Assembly (NCBI GenBank): GCA_964648695.1
Contig: CAZYLH010000002.1
Coordinates: forward strand, 1 to 64,000
Length of the DNA stretch: 64,000 nucleotides
Reading direction: 5' to 3'
From: UBA4292 sp964648695
GTDB taxonomy: Bacteria; Bacillota; Clostridia; Lachnospirales; Lachnospiraceae
In this document: positions 7,756-16,307 of the stretch, piece by piece
How the letters are laid out: each line of letters starts with the position of its first letter
Numbering within the stretch: the first letter of the stretch is position 1
Translations under genes and position numbers: made by a program
Notes under the pieces: model-generated
Seen by the model: only the letters and a program-made list of their open reading frames with translations
The model's database searches: none
What the model was told of the DNA's origin: nothing

Positions 7756-8994
7756 TTACAAGCTTGTAAAAGCCTCAAAGCTTGAGCGGTCAAAGTGTAT
7801 CGGAAGACCACAGCGCATGATGAGCTTTACATCCCCTTGAATCAGCGGCAAAAAGTAGCTGATGGCAGCATCTGTCACATTATTTTGACTAGGAGTGATC
7901 CATTCTGCCGGGAATTTTTTCTCAAGATTTGCGCATTTATATGCGTCCGTCATCTCGATCACCATCTCATATGGCACATCGCTTATGCGGCGAAAATACA
8001 TCATCTTGCCGGTATGTCCGGACAATGCCGCAGATAGTCCCGCTGCACCTATAGCCTCCGCCTCCTCAATGTCAGTCTTTGAGCAAAGGTGTGACGAACA
8101 GCGCTGCATAACATTTAGCTCTATGGAGCGAACCTTGCAGCCAAATTCCTTTGCGATGATGCGCTCAAGCACCTTTCCCACTCCATTTTGAAATTTATGT
8201 CCAAAGGCGTCAACTCCTGCCATGGTAACTCCGGCGCTCTCCGCTAAGGAGCTTACATCAATTCCTTCTGACACCGCCACGATCACCGCCTGATGCTTTG
8301 CCCTCTCCCTTCTGATATCCTCTAAGATACGAGAAACATTTACATCCGCCTCAGGCAGATATATAAGGTGCGGTGCTTCCTGGCCGATAGCCCTTAACAC
8401 GCAGCTTGAAGCCGTAAGCCAGCCCGCATTTCGTCCCATAATCTCAATGACAGTGACTGAATCTATACTGTAAACTGAGCTGTCCCGGATGATCTCCTGG
8501 ACAGTGGTAGCCACATATTTAGCGGCAGAGCCAAAGCCCGGGGTATGATCCGTGATTGGCAGGTCATTATCTATGGTCTTTGGAACGCCGATCACACGGT
8601 AAGGCTTTTTCGTCTTTTCAAAGTATGAGGAGAGCTTTACCACCGTGTCCATGGAATCATTTCCACCTATATAGACAAAGCACTCAATCATATGCCTTTC
8701 AAAGCACGCCGCTATCTTCTCATACACTTCAGGTTCGGTCTCATAATCCGGAAGCTTATATCTACATGAGCCAAGCACCGTGGACGGGGTCTGGCGAAGC
8801 AGCTCCATATCTTCATTACTGCGGATCACGGATTTTAGGTTTATCAGATTATCTCCAATCATTCCCTCAATTCCGTTGATTGAGCCAAAGATAGCGTCCA
8901 CCTTACTGCTCTTAAATGCCTCCCTGAAAACTCCAAGCAGGGACGCGTTGATAGCGCATGTGGGCCCTCCGGACTGTGCAATGGCGATGTTCAT
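7756..8994 (-). CDS. pfp: 6-phosphofructokinase, probably PPi-dependent
   Basis: 412 residues of the PfkA family, phosphorylating fructose 6-phosphate to fructose 1,6-bisphosphate. The phosphoryl-donor site decides ATP versus PPi. Here GGNDS has Asp113 where ATP enzymes carry Gly (GGDGS), and PKTIDND has Lys139 where ATP enzymes carry Gly. This pair marks PPi-dependent enzymes, whose reaction is reversible. The catalytic TIDND aspartates are present. GGGAGG precedes the ATG. It follows pncC by 24 nt and the KdpD-like gene, so it probably shares their transcript. Confidence 0.88.
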   Translation of the reverse strand: MNIAIAQSGGPTCAINASLLGVFREAFKSSKVDAIFGSINGIEGMIGDNLINLKSVIRSNEDMELLRQTPSTVLGSCRYKLPDYETEPEVYEKIAACFERHMIECFVYIGGNDSMDTVVKLSSYFEKTKKPYRVIGVPKTIDNDLPITDHTPGFGSAAKYVATTVQEIIRDSSVYSIDSVTVIEIMGRNAGWLTASSCVLRAIGQEAPHLIYLPEADVNVSRILEDIRRERAKHQAVIVAVSEGIDVSSLAESAGVTMAGVDAFGHKFQNGVGKVLERIIAKEFGCKVRSIELNVMQRCSSHLCSKTDIEEAEAIGAAGLSAALSGHTGKMMYFRRISDVPYEMVIEMTDAYKCANLEKKFPAEWITPSQNNVTDAAISYFLPLIQGDVKLIMRCGLPIHFDRSSFEAFTSL

Positions 8995-9018
8995 CGTTTT
9001 TCCTCCCTCAAATCAAGC

Positions 9019-9522
9019 TTAAGTTTCTGACAGCAAATTAAGAAGCGTATCATAAACAAAGTCTACGCTCTTTTTCCTTACAATATTTCTCCCTATGCCT
9101 CCAAATTGTTTTGTAAAGGCGTAGCTTTCACCGTTTATATAAAAGCCAAAGCAGACCATGCCGACAGGCTTTAGTTTAGTCCCACCTCCGGGCCCTGCCA
9201 CCCCGGTGATGCCAACGCCCACCTCGGCGTCATTTTTTGTTGCAGCGCCCTCTGCCATCTCCTTAGCAACCTGCTCGCTTACCACGCCGCAGCTTCCTAT
9301 CGTCTCCGGGCTCACTCCTAGATAGGTTATCTTTGCCTCATTTGAATAGGTCACAAAGGAGACATCAAAAACCTTTGATGCATCCGGCACGCCAACCAGC
9401 ATAGCCGCCGCCATGCCGCCGGTGCAGGATTCCGCAAAGGAAATATGCCATCCCTTCCTTATAAGAAGCTCGGCCACCTGCCTGTACGTTGGTTTTTTAA
9501 CCACTGCCTTTAAGCTTTTCAC
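9019..9522 (-). CDS. pncC: CinA C-terminal domain nicotinamide-nucleotide amidase
   Basis: 167 residues, a stand-alone CinA_C/PncC enzyme that deamidates NMN to nicotinic acid mononucleotide for NAD salvage. Signature blocks are AESCTGGMAAAMLV at about 30-43 and GVGITGVAGPGGGTKLKPVG near 100-120. The N-terminal COG1058 domain of full CinA is absent. The start is GTG, set by GGAGG six bases upstream. It begins one base after the stop of the KdpD-like gene and precedes pfk closely, so the three form a transcription unit. Confidence 0.92.
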   Translation of the reverse strand: MKSLKAVVKKPTYRQVAELLIRKGWHISFAESCTGGMAAAMLVGVPDASKVFDVSFVTYSNEAKITYLGVSPETIGSCGVVSEQVAKEMAEGAATKNDAEVGVGITGVAGPGGGTKLKPVGMVCFGFYINGESYAFTKQFGGIGRNIVRKKSVDFVYDTLLNLLSET

Positions 9523-9523
9523 A

Positions 9524-11515
9524 TTACTCCTCCAGATTCATCTCCTCATTTAAGGGAAGTGTGAAGGTAAAGATAGAGCCGTTAGGCGTATTATCCGTTA
9601 GCGAAATCTCTCCTCCATGCGCCTGAATTATGGATTTGCACAGCGAAAGCCCCAGTCCGATGCTTGTAGTGTCTTTTCCGGTTTTTCCTACCCCTGTAAA
9701 GAACATGTCAAACACGTAGGGCTTAATGTTATCCGGTATACCCTCGCCCTCATCTGCGATGCTTACAGAGATAACGTCCTCATTTTGAGACGCACTTATA
9801 CTTATCTTTGAGCCCGCAGGCGAAAACTTCACCGCGTTATCAATGATGTTTACAATCACACGCAAAATAAGCTCATGGTCCATATTTACAAACAGCAGGC
9901 CATCGTTTAGCCAAAGCTCTATCTCATGGTCTGTATTTTTTATGTCGACCTGTGCGATCGCCTCCTTTATCACGTCATCCACCAGCTGGTATGACATGTT
10001 AAAGTCCATATTGCCCTCCTCAAGGCGCGTCACAAGCTGGAGATTTTTTGCATACTCCATAAGGCTCCTGGCACTTGCTGCAATGCTATGAAATGCTCTC
10101 TTTCTTTTTTCTTCGCCTACCAGGGCATAATCAGACAGATTTCTGCCTGCCTGATTATATATATAGTCCAGAGGCTTATAAAAATCATTTGAGATTGCCT
10201 GCAAGAGGTTTGCGCGAAGCTTTTCGCTCTTTTCAAGAACAATGGAAAGCTCATGAGCGTTTTGTTCGCGGATATGCTCGATCGCAAGCGCACAGCCACC
10301 AAGCACGGACATTAAAATGCTTTCCTCAAACGCACTTAGGGGCTTTCCTTCAAGATTGATGCCTACCACCCCGTTCATTTTGTTATTCGCACGCACGCCC
10401 ACATATATGCAGTTTGCATCCCCAAGCGTCTCTGTAAACGCGCCCGCTCTTGCCTTATATGTCATGGCCCACTCAGCCGCGGCTCTGTCCTTTTCTGAAA
10501 AGAACACATCGCTTTTTGCATCGGGCACAACGGTTGAGATATATCCTTTGCCGATGGAACCGTTTATCTCAGGATACGCGATAATGTCGCGGTTTAAAAG
10601 CTTCATCAGCTGGCTTGCCGTGATGCTCATAATCTCGTTTTCATCCTTGGCCTTTTTTAAGAGCTGATCCGTGTCAAACAAAACACGTGTCTGGAATGCA
10701 TACTGGCCCGCCACATGCGCCTGCTCAGAAAGCCTTGGAATAACGCCTGCAATAACTAAAGCAAGAACAAAAAATATAAGCAGGCTGGAAAAAGCGTTTA
10801 TGTCCCCTACTCCAATTTCTGCCGGCGCTACTAAAAGCAAAAAGCTCCATAACCCCAGTCCCAGTATACTTGATGCTATGCTACATACATAGTCCCTGGT
10901 TAAAAGCGCGGTTAAAAATACTCCAAGCAGATAAAGCGCCAGCGCTGCCGTACTGCCAAGACCGACCATGACGCAACCCACTCCCAAAAGTGTGGCCGCC
11001 ACAAGGAGAATAAAAGTCACCGCCATATCCCTAAGACTGGGACACAGACTCCTTTTAGCGGCAGGGTTTTTCATCTTATAGCTTTTTTCAACAAAGACAT
11101 CCGGAATGATGTAGATGTCCAGATTCGGAGCGATCTCTGTGAGTCTCTCCGTCAAGGTTGGCTTACTCCAAAAGTGCCTGCGCTTGACACTGCTTCGTCC
11201 AACCACCACCTTGGTGGCCCCGGCGGTTCTGGCAAACTCTGCAATCTGATGGGATACATCCTCCCCGTAGACCGTGGTCAGCTCCGCCCCAAGCTTTTGC
11301 GCAAGGCGCGTGTTGTTTTCCAGACGCTTTTTGTTCTCCTCACTCATCTTATCTGCGCCGGGCGTCTCAACATAGAGCGCTGTAAAACGCGCCCCAAAAG
11401 CGGCTGCCATCCTCGCCGCTGTTCTCACAATCTTTGCGTTAGAGGGTGATGATGATAGTCCCACAAGAATATGATCCGTAACGATCTTTTCACCGGACAC
11501 CTTTTCATGATCCAT
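9524..11515 (-). CDS. KdpD-like sensor with c-di-AMP motif and no phospho-acceptor His
   Basis: 663 residues. A USP domain spans about 14-140, four membrane spans of DUF4118 type about 165-270, a GAF-like region about 290-420, a dimerisation helix about 430-500, and a HATPase domain about 545-655 with intact N box (NIIDNA), DEGEGIP and GLGLSL. The N-terminal Walker KdpD domain of E. coli KdpD is absent. Two points stand out. Ser21-x-Ser23, exactly 20 residues, then FTALY at 44-48 fits the SxS-X20-FTAxY c-di-AMP motif of S. aureus KdpD. The H box reads ISNDFYKPL, with Asn443 in place of His. No kdpABC or response regulator adjoins it. It could be a signalling pseudokinase or ATPase. It heads the transcript with pncC and pfk. 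Confidence 0.88.
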   Translation of the reverse strand: MDHEKVSGEKIVTDHILVGLSSSPSNAKIVRTAARMAAAFGARFTALYVETPGADKMSEENKKRLENNTRLAQKLGAELTTVYGEDVSHQIAEFARTAGATKVVVGRSSVKRRHFWSKPTLTERLTEIAPNLDIYIIPDVFVEKSYKMKNPAAKRSLCPSLRDMAVTFILLVAATLLGVGCVMVGLGSTAALALYLLGVFLTALLTRDYVCSIASSILGLGLWSFLLLVAPAEIGVGDINAFSSLLIFFVLALVIAGVIPRLSEQAHVAGQYAFQTRVLFDTDQLLKKAKDENEIMSITASQLMKLLNRDIIAYPEINGSIGKGYISTVVPDAKSDVFFSEKDRAAAEWAMTYKARAGAFTETLGDANCIYVGVRANNKMNGVVGINLEGKPLSAFEESILMSVLGGCALAIEHIREQNAHELSIVLEKSEKLRANLLQAISNDFYKPLDYIYNQAGRNLSDYALVGEEKRKRAFHSIAASARSLMEYAKNLQLVTRLEEGNMDFNMSYQLVDDVIKEAIAQVDIKNTDHEIELWLNDGLLFVNMDHELILRVIVNIIDNAVKFSPAGSKISISASQNEDVISVSIADEGEGIPDNIKPYVFDMFFTGVGKTGKDTTSIGLGLSLCKSIIQAHGGEISLTDNTPNGSIFTFTLPLNEEMNLEE

Positions 11516-11534
11516 GTCTATACCACCTTTTTAT

Positions 11535-11611
11535 TTCCGTTAGCTTATGTCTTTAGCCTTAACGGATAATTAAGCCCGCATACTCTGGCTTTTTTTACGC
11601 AGTGTATTGTA
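11535..11611 (-). promoter_or_regulatory. Promoter and leader hairpin of the KdpD-like gene
   Basis: On the minus strand TGCTACAAT is an extended -10 (hexamer 11606-11611) without a clear -35. The leader of about 85 nt contains a CCGTTA/TAACGG hairpin shortly before the ribosome site AAGGTGG. No known riboswitch class was recognised. Confidence 0.45.
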
Positions 11612-11709
11612 GCACAGATTGATTTTAAACGCCACCGCTTTTTTTATATGATGCCAGGTTCAAAAGGTCTGAGCCCACATGAGCCCTCTCATAAGTGGGT
11701 GATCAAAAA

Positions 11710-11740
11710 CGGCATAGCCCACCATAAATGAGCTATGCCG
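11710..11740 (-). terminator. Terminator of the VTC/DUF4956/beta-helix locus
   Basis: CGGCATAGC pairs with GCTATGCCG around a 13-nt loop, followed on the minus strand by TTTTTG. It lies 12 nt after the lipoprotein stop codon. Between it and 11606 is a second imperfect hairpin (CCCAC-TGAG / CTCA-GTGGG) of unknown role. Confidence 0.8.
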
Positions 11741-11752
11741 TATAAATTTTTA

Positions 11753-13573
11753 TCAGCTTGCCGAAACATCTCCGGAAATAGTTCCGACTGAAATAGTGTA
11801 GGTATCTCCGGACACAAGCTCCGGACTACTAAAGATAAATACCTGATATGACAACTCAGGCTCATACTCTAAAACGACATTTCCGTCCGAGTCCGTAACC
11901 GTGATAAGGGTTCCCGCACTCTGAGTCCCGACACTTACTGCAATAACGCCCTGCTCTGAGTCGCTAAAGGTCTCTGCCATAGATGAAGCACCTGTTCCGA
12001 TAAAGGTACCGCCGGTGATCACCGCAGAGACATCATAATCTAAGGTTGATGTATCGCCCTGTGTCGGCCCAACCACCGTGATATATCCGCCGGAGATTTC
12101 AATAGTGCCGTTTGCATCCATGCCATCGCCGGAAGCGTTGATATACAGAGTTCCTCCGGATATAACCATGGTGCCGTTCGAGGAGGAGCTGTCCCCCCAT
12201 CCTCCGCCAAACATTCCGTCGCGTCCGCCAGTGGTGCCGCTTGAATCAGTACCCCCAGCTGCGTTTAGTCCGTCATCCGTCGCCACGATACTTATATCGC
12301 CGCCCTCTATGCAAAGGTTAAGCGCCTCGAGTCCTTCATAACTGGTGGTGATGTCGATTGCCCCGTCTGTGATAGTCAGGGTGTCATCCGCATGGAAGCC
12401 GTCATCGCCCGTCGCAATCTCAAAGCTGCCTCCGCTAACCGTGATCGACGAATTTGAATGAACAGCGTCATCCGCCGAGTCAATTAAAAAGCTTCCGGCG
12501 TATATGTACATGTCTCCGGCCGCTTTTAAGCCCTTCATGCTGGTGCTGCTGTCATCATCAGATGAGGTTGAAGACGAAGATGACGATGATTCGCTTCTTC
12601 CGCCGCCTCCCATAAAGCCGCCCCAGGAATCAGAGGATTCCTCTTCGGCATTCTCATATCCTCCGCCTGTCAGAAGCTCAAATACGCCCCCATAAATCTG
12701 CATATATGCTCCGGCGCTTATCCCATCACCCTCTGCCTCAATGTCAAAGGTGCCTCCTGAAATGTATACAAATCCCAGCGAGGAATCGTCATCGTTTTCT
12801 GCGTGCAGTCCGTCCTTTCCCGCATCAACGCTTATGCTTGTATCTCCGGTAATGCGGATGCTGTCGTTAGCCTGCAGTCCATGTGAGGCTGAGGTGATGA
12901 TATATGTTCCGCTGGTGATCACTAAATCGTCTTTTCCAACAATTCCGTGCCCCGCGGGCGATGTGACAGTCAAGCTGCCGTACCCGTTTAAGGTAAGATC
13001 CTGCTTTGAGTAGATAGCCCCGTCGATATTATTGTCATCAATCGCAGTAAAGGTGCCTCCGTTTGAGAGATAATTTTCACTTCCCTCAGCTAAGGTGATA
13101 AAAACCTTATCCGCCTCCAAAATATAGATGGCAGCACTACTCTCGCTGTTTATCGTCACCCCGTCAAGCACCAGCTGGATCTTGGCATCGTCCGGTGCAT
13201 CAACTATCACCATGCCGTCATCTAACGTACCTGACAGGATATAAGTTGCCTCCGCCGTGATTGTTACAGTGGAGCCATCTATTATCACAGTTTCTGAGGT
13301 GGCAGTGGCGCTATCACCGTCTAGCACTATCTGCACAGCATCACTCTCATCATACTCCGTCCTGCTATCACGGTTTGTAAACATCTCTTCATCTGCCTCG
13401 GAAGCATCCGCTATAACCGTAACAGAATCTGTATCCGTTGTTGAATCAGTGCTGTCATTGTCACTTGTCTGCGCCTGTGTGGTAGTAGTGGTGCTGCTTT
13501 CTTCAAGAGCACAACCGCCAAGTGATGAGCATATGAGCATAGCACTGATTATAATCGCTCCTCTCTTCTTCAT
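11753..13573 (-). CDS. Beta-helix 'carbohydrate-binding' lipoprotein (DUF4353, Cthe_2159-like)
   Basis: 606 residues. A signal peptide ends in the lipobox LGGC with Cys21, so it should be a surface lipoprotein. After a Ser/Thr/Asp-rich linker (about 25-70) come repeating short strands with Asp/Gly turns (DDGLNA, GDGMDA, DDGFHA, KDGLHA), the pattern of the Ca-binding parallel beta-helix in C. thermocellum Cthe_2159, which binds pectin-like sugars. Gly/Ser-rich insertions lie near 310-345 and 450. It is the last gene of the locus, 12 nt after DUF4956, with GAGGGGG before the ATG. Binding of an anionic surface polymer is inferred. Confidence 0.85.
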   Translation of the reverse strand: MKKRGAIIISAMLICSSLGGCALEESSTTTTTQAQTSDNDSTDSTTDTDSVTVIADASEADEEMFTNRDSRTEYDESDAVQIVLDGDSATATSETVIIDGSTVTITAEATYILSGTLDDGMVIVDAPDDAKIQLVLDGVTINSESSAAIYILEADKVFITLAEGSENYLSNGGTFTAIDDNNIDGAIYSKQDLTLNGYGSLTVTSPAGHGIVGKDDLVITSGTYIITSASHGLQANDSIRITGDTSISVDAGKDGLHAENDDDSSLGFVYISGGTFDIEAEGDGISAGAYMQIYGGVFELLTGGGYENAEEESSDSWGGFMGGGGRSESSSSSSSTSSDDDSSTSMKGLKAAGDMYIYAGSFLIDSADDAVHSNSSITVSGGSFEIATGDDGFHADDTLTITDGAIDITTSYEGLEALNLCIEGGDISIVATDDGLNAAGGTDSSGTTGGRDGMFGGGWGDSSSSNGTMVISGGTLYINASGDGMDANGTIEISGGYITVVGPTQGDTSTLDYDVSAVITGGTFIGTGASSMAETFSDSEQGVIAVSVGTQSAGTLITVTDSDGNVVLEYEPELSYQVFIFSSPELVSGDTYTISVGTISGDVSAS

Positions 13574-13585
13574 AAATATCCCCCT

Positions 13586-14287
13586 CTAAAGCTCTGCCAT
13601 GGAGCTCTCCTGTCTGGAAACTGAGATCTCCAGATTTCCATTTCTGCAGCGAATCAGATCTATCATCTCCTTTTCCTTCGTGATATCCCGAAGTACAACA
13701 TTATATTTAAGGCGGAACATACTTCCCATATTTGTAGTTTTTACATTCACAAGGTCATGGGAGGTGGTGTAGTCCTCAAAAATATCCTCAAAAACCTCTG
13801 TGTAATCAAGATCCTCCGGAATAGTGACTGATATAACCTTGTAAGCCTCGTTGTTTTTTTTTGCTCCAAAATCAAGATGGCTGTAGAGAAGAAATATCGC
13901 GCACAGTATCAGGGTAAAGAGTATCGCATAACCAAGATATCCCATTCCTGAAATAAGACCAGCTCCCATCGCCAAAAACAGAGCGCAAATCTCCTTTGCA
14001 CTTCCGGGCGCAGAGCGAAAACGCACTAAGCTGAACGCTCCTGCGACAGCCACACCTGTTCCCACATTTCCGTTTACCATCATGATCACCACACACACCG
14101 CAGCCGGCAAAAGCGCAAGGGTCATCACAAAACTCTTGGTGTAATGTGAGTGATACATATAGACAAGCGCCATAATCAGTCCTATGATGATCGAGCATCC
14201 TAAACACAATAGAAAGTTTGTCACGCTGATCACCGATGTCAAATCCGTATCAAATAATCCACTAAACAATGATGATGCATTAAGCAC
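13586..14287 (-). CDS. DUF4956 membrane protein
   Basis: 233 residues with about four membrane spans in the first 140 (about 20-40, 55-75, 82-100 and 115-140). A cytosolic alpha/beta domain of about 90 residues follows. The central GVAVAGAFSLVRFRSAPGS block is the family hallmark. The start is GTG at 14287, set by GGAGG nine bases upstream. It overlaps the VTC gene by 8 nt, indicating translational coupling. DUF4956 genes habitually neighbour VTC-domain and CotH or beta-helix genes. It may be a membrane partner or transporter for the VTC product; this is inferred. Confidence 0.88.
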   Translation of the reverse strand: MLNASSLFSGLFDTDLTSVISVTNFLLCLGCSIIIGLIMALVYMYHSHYTKSFVMTLALLPAAVCVVIMMVNGNVGTGVAVAGAFSLVRFRSAPGSAKEICALFLAMGAGLISGMGYLGYAILFTLILCAIFLLYSHLDFGAKKNNEAYKVISVTIPEDLDYTEVFEDIFEDYTTSHDLVNVKTTNMGSMFRLKYNVVLRDITKEKEMIDLIRCRNGNLEISVSRQESSMAEL

Positions 14288-14999
14288 AGCCTACTACCTC
14301 CTTTTTCTTTCTCGGGTAAATTATTTTTTTATATGCTGTTCCATATTTTGAAAATGATGTCTTATAGATATGCTCCTCAGATAGGACATCAATCATCCAG
14401 AGCGGAATTGCGCCCGAGCACTTTATCTCCATGAGCGTTGTGCCCTCTGGAAGAAGCGAAATGCCATATGGCTCAGAATTAAGGGAAAGCTCATTCTCCC
14501 TGCATAAGATATTTTCATCAAGCGTCACCCTAAAATCGGACTTGTCTTTTGAGTAATATGCCTCCCTCTCGTATGAGAGATACACCGCCGGATGGATCCC
14601 CTTGTAGTACTGCAGGAAATACTCTATCTCTCTGGCAATCTGGCTATCTAAACGTTTCCCCCCATCCAAAAGCCACCTTGTGGCGTCCTTTCTTGGCATT
14701 GCGATACGGCGCTTATATACCACCTTTTCGTATTTCTTTTTCAGCTCCACAAAGACAGTGGTCGCCTCATTTGCCTTACAATAGCTGCGGACGCGAAGCT
14801 TTTCCTTATACTGCGGTCCCTCTATAGAATGGCGGATCAGGCGATAGTCATCCGTGTCAAAATAGATGTTTCGTATTATCGTGCGTCCATACTTATCAAG
14901 CGCCATATATGGCTCCATCGCACTTAAAAGCTTTTGCTTTTGCTCTTTTGAGAGTAGGTATTTCTGTTCATATCTCTTAAAAATAGCTTGATAAGCCAT
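14280..14999 (-). CDS. VTC-domain polyphosphate-polymerase-like protein
   Basis: 239 residues covering one VTC domain of the triphosphate-tunnel fold. Eukaryotic Vtc4 makes polyphosphate from ATP with this domain; bacterial forms are largely uncharacterised. Tunnel-type residues are present on successive strands: FKRYEQKY, KLRVRSY, FVELKKK, VYKRRIAM, YLSYEREAY, FRVTLDE and LMEIKC. There is no membrane span, so it would act on the inner membrane face beside DUF4956. The ATG at 14999 follows AGGAGG at six bases; an earlier in-frame ATG would begin inside a hairpin that also covers this ribosome site. Family certain, polymer identity inferred. Confidence 0.87.
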   Translation of the reverse strand: MAYQAIFKRYEQKYLLSKEQKQKLLSAMEPYMALDKYGRTIIRNIYFDTDDYRLIRHSIEGPQYKEKLRVRSYCKANEATTVFVELKKKYEKVVYKRRIAMPRKDATRWLLDGGKRLDSQIAREIEYFLQYYKGIHPAVYLSYEREAYYSKDKSDFRVTLDENILCRENELSLNSEPYGISLLPEGTTLMEIKCSGAIPLWMIDVLSEEHIYKTSFSKYGTAYKKIIYPRKKKEVVGCA

Positions 15000-15006
15000 A
15001 AAAAAC

Positions 15007-15041
15007 CTCCTGTACATTTGATATAAGTAAATGTACAGGAG
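15007..15041 (-). promoter_or_regulatory. Hairpin hiding the VTC ribosome site and ending in T6
   Basis: The 13-bp arms CTCCTGTACATTT and AAATGTACAGGAG pair perfectly around a 9-nt loop. On the minus strand the 3' arm contains the AGGAG of the VTC gene and is followed by GTTTTTT and the ATG. It can therefore act as an intrinsic terminator after the kinase gene and as a lid on VTC translation. Confidence 0.75.
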
Positions 15042-15068
15042 AAACCTTGAAATTTGATTGAAAAACCT

Positions 15069-16307
15069 TTACTTTTTTTTGCGATTTATCGGCAGGGTGA
15101 CGATAAATGTGACCTTGCCGCCCGAACACTGAACGCGAATACTTCCCTTATGCCCGGTCACGATAGCCTTTGCGATGGCAAGCCCTAACCCATAGTGATG
15201 GGAATCACCCGTTCTGACTGAATCTACGCGGTAGAAGCGGTCAAACAAATACTTTCGCTGCTCCGGAGGGATCCGCTCGCCATCGTTTATCACGCAAAGA
15301 CACGCCTGAGCCTTTTCTTTTTTTAGCTGAATGCACACCTCATTTCCATTTAAACTGTGCTGGATTGCGTTATCCACCAGAATTGTCATAAGCTGCTTTA
15401 GCTGCACATCATTTCCATGCACCAGTATGTTCTCAGCAACATCCACCTTAAGCTTTAGCCCGCGCTCATAAGCCATGGTCTCAAACGGGAGAATTTCCCC
15501 GTAGACCAGGCGGCTTAAATCAACCGTTCCCATTTGCACACGCACGTTTTCCGTCCTTGCAAGCTCAAGAAGCTGCGCGATAAGCTCTGACATTCTATCA
15601 TTCTCATAGCGAATATTTGAAAGCCATGGGCTCTCTCCTGTTTCCTGGCTTAAAAGCTCTAAGTTTGTCTGAATAACCGCCACCGGGGTCTTTAGCTCAT
15701 GACCGGCATCCGAAATAAACTGCCTCTGTCCCTTATATCTCTCCTCTAGAGGAGTGACAATCCAGTTTGCCAAAAACACGGAGAGGAAAAAGAGAAGTAC
15801 CAAGGCAGCACCTCCAAAAATCATCGTGTAGTAAAACAATGTTCCTGCGCTTTCCATCATCAGGGTGTTATCTAAGAATGCCACCAGCATATATCCGCCC
15901 TTATCCTCCACAAGATATAGGAGATTATTCTCCATCCCCTCGCGCTTATCGCTTTCTATAATATCCAGTGCAAGCGCTGTAAGCGCCTCCTCATCCAGGA
16001 TTTCAAGATTGGCCGTGTCAACATTTAACACCTGATTTGACTTTGAAACGGCAACAGAATAAAAAGTGGAAAGCTCTGCCCGGGGCATGTCAAACGGCCC
16101 GGTTTCAGCCGAATTAAACTGTGCATAAAGCTCACCGGATTTTTCCTCTAAAGTATACGACCTTACATACTGCTCTAAAAGCGCCCTGTTCTCATTTGTG
16201 AGATCTCTGTAGCTGGCAAGATATATAACGCAAAAGGTTCCCGCAAGCAGCAGTAACAGTATCGCCAAGATCGAGAGTATTATCTTCCATCTGGATCTTT
16301 TAAACAT
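15069..16307 (-). CDS. Sensor histidine kinase
   Basis: 412 residues. Membrane spans lie at about 9-33 and 157-185, enclosing an extracellular sensor of about 125 residues with no recognised fold. The dimerisation helix has an intact acceptor in DAGHELKTP. The ATP domain has VDNAIQHS, the DGERIPP G1 region and YGLGLAIAKAI. It overlaps the response-regulator gene by 8 nt and reads toward the VTC gene, 69 nt downstream past the hairpin. Its likely job is to sense an envelope signal and control the VTC/DUF4956/lipoprotein genes; this rests on adjacency alone. Confidence 0.93.
   Translation of the reverse strand: MFKRSRWKIILSILAILLLLLAGTFCVIYLASYRDLTNENRALLEQYVRSYTLEEKSGELYAQFNSAETGPFDMPRAELSTFYSVAVSKSNQVLNVDTANLEILDEEALTALALDIIESDKREGMENNLLYLVEDKGGYMLVAFLDNTLMMESAGTLFYYTMIFGGAALVLLFFLSVFLANWIVTPLEERYKGQRQFISDAGHELKTPVAVIQTNLELLSQETGESPWLSNIRYENDRMSELIAQLLELARTENVRVQMGTVDLSRLVYGEILPFETMAYERGLKLKVDVAENILVHGNDVQLKQLMTILVDNAIQHSLNGNEVCIQLKKEKAQACLCVINDGERIPPEQRKYLFDRFYRVDSVRTGDSHHYGLGLAIAKAIVTGHKGSIRVQCSGGKVTFIVTLPINRKKK

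Noticed and set aside
11516..11710. c-di-AMP (ydaO-type) riboswitch before the KdpD-like gene
   Set aside because: The leader is about 85 nt with one simple hairpin, too short and without the ydaO core.
12078..13589. Long plus-strand open frames opposite the beta-helix lipoprotein
   Set aside because: They are Ser/Pro-rich mirror readings of a repetitive, biased gene, with no ribosome sites; the minus frame has a lipobox and family motifs.
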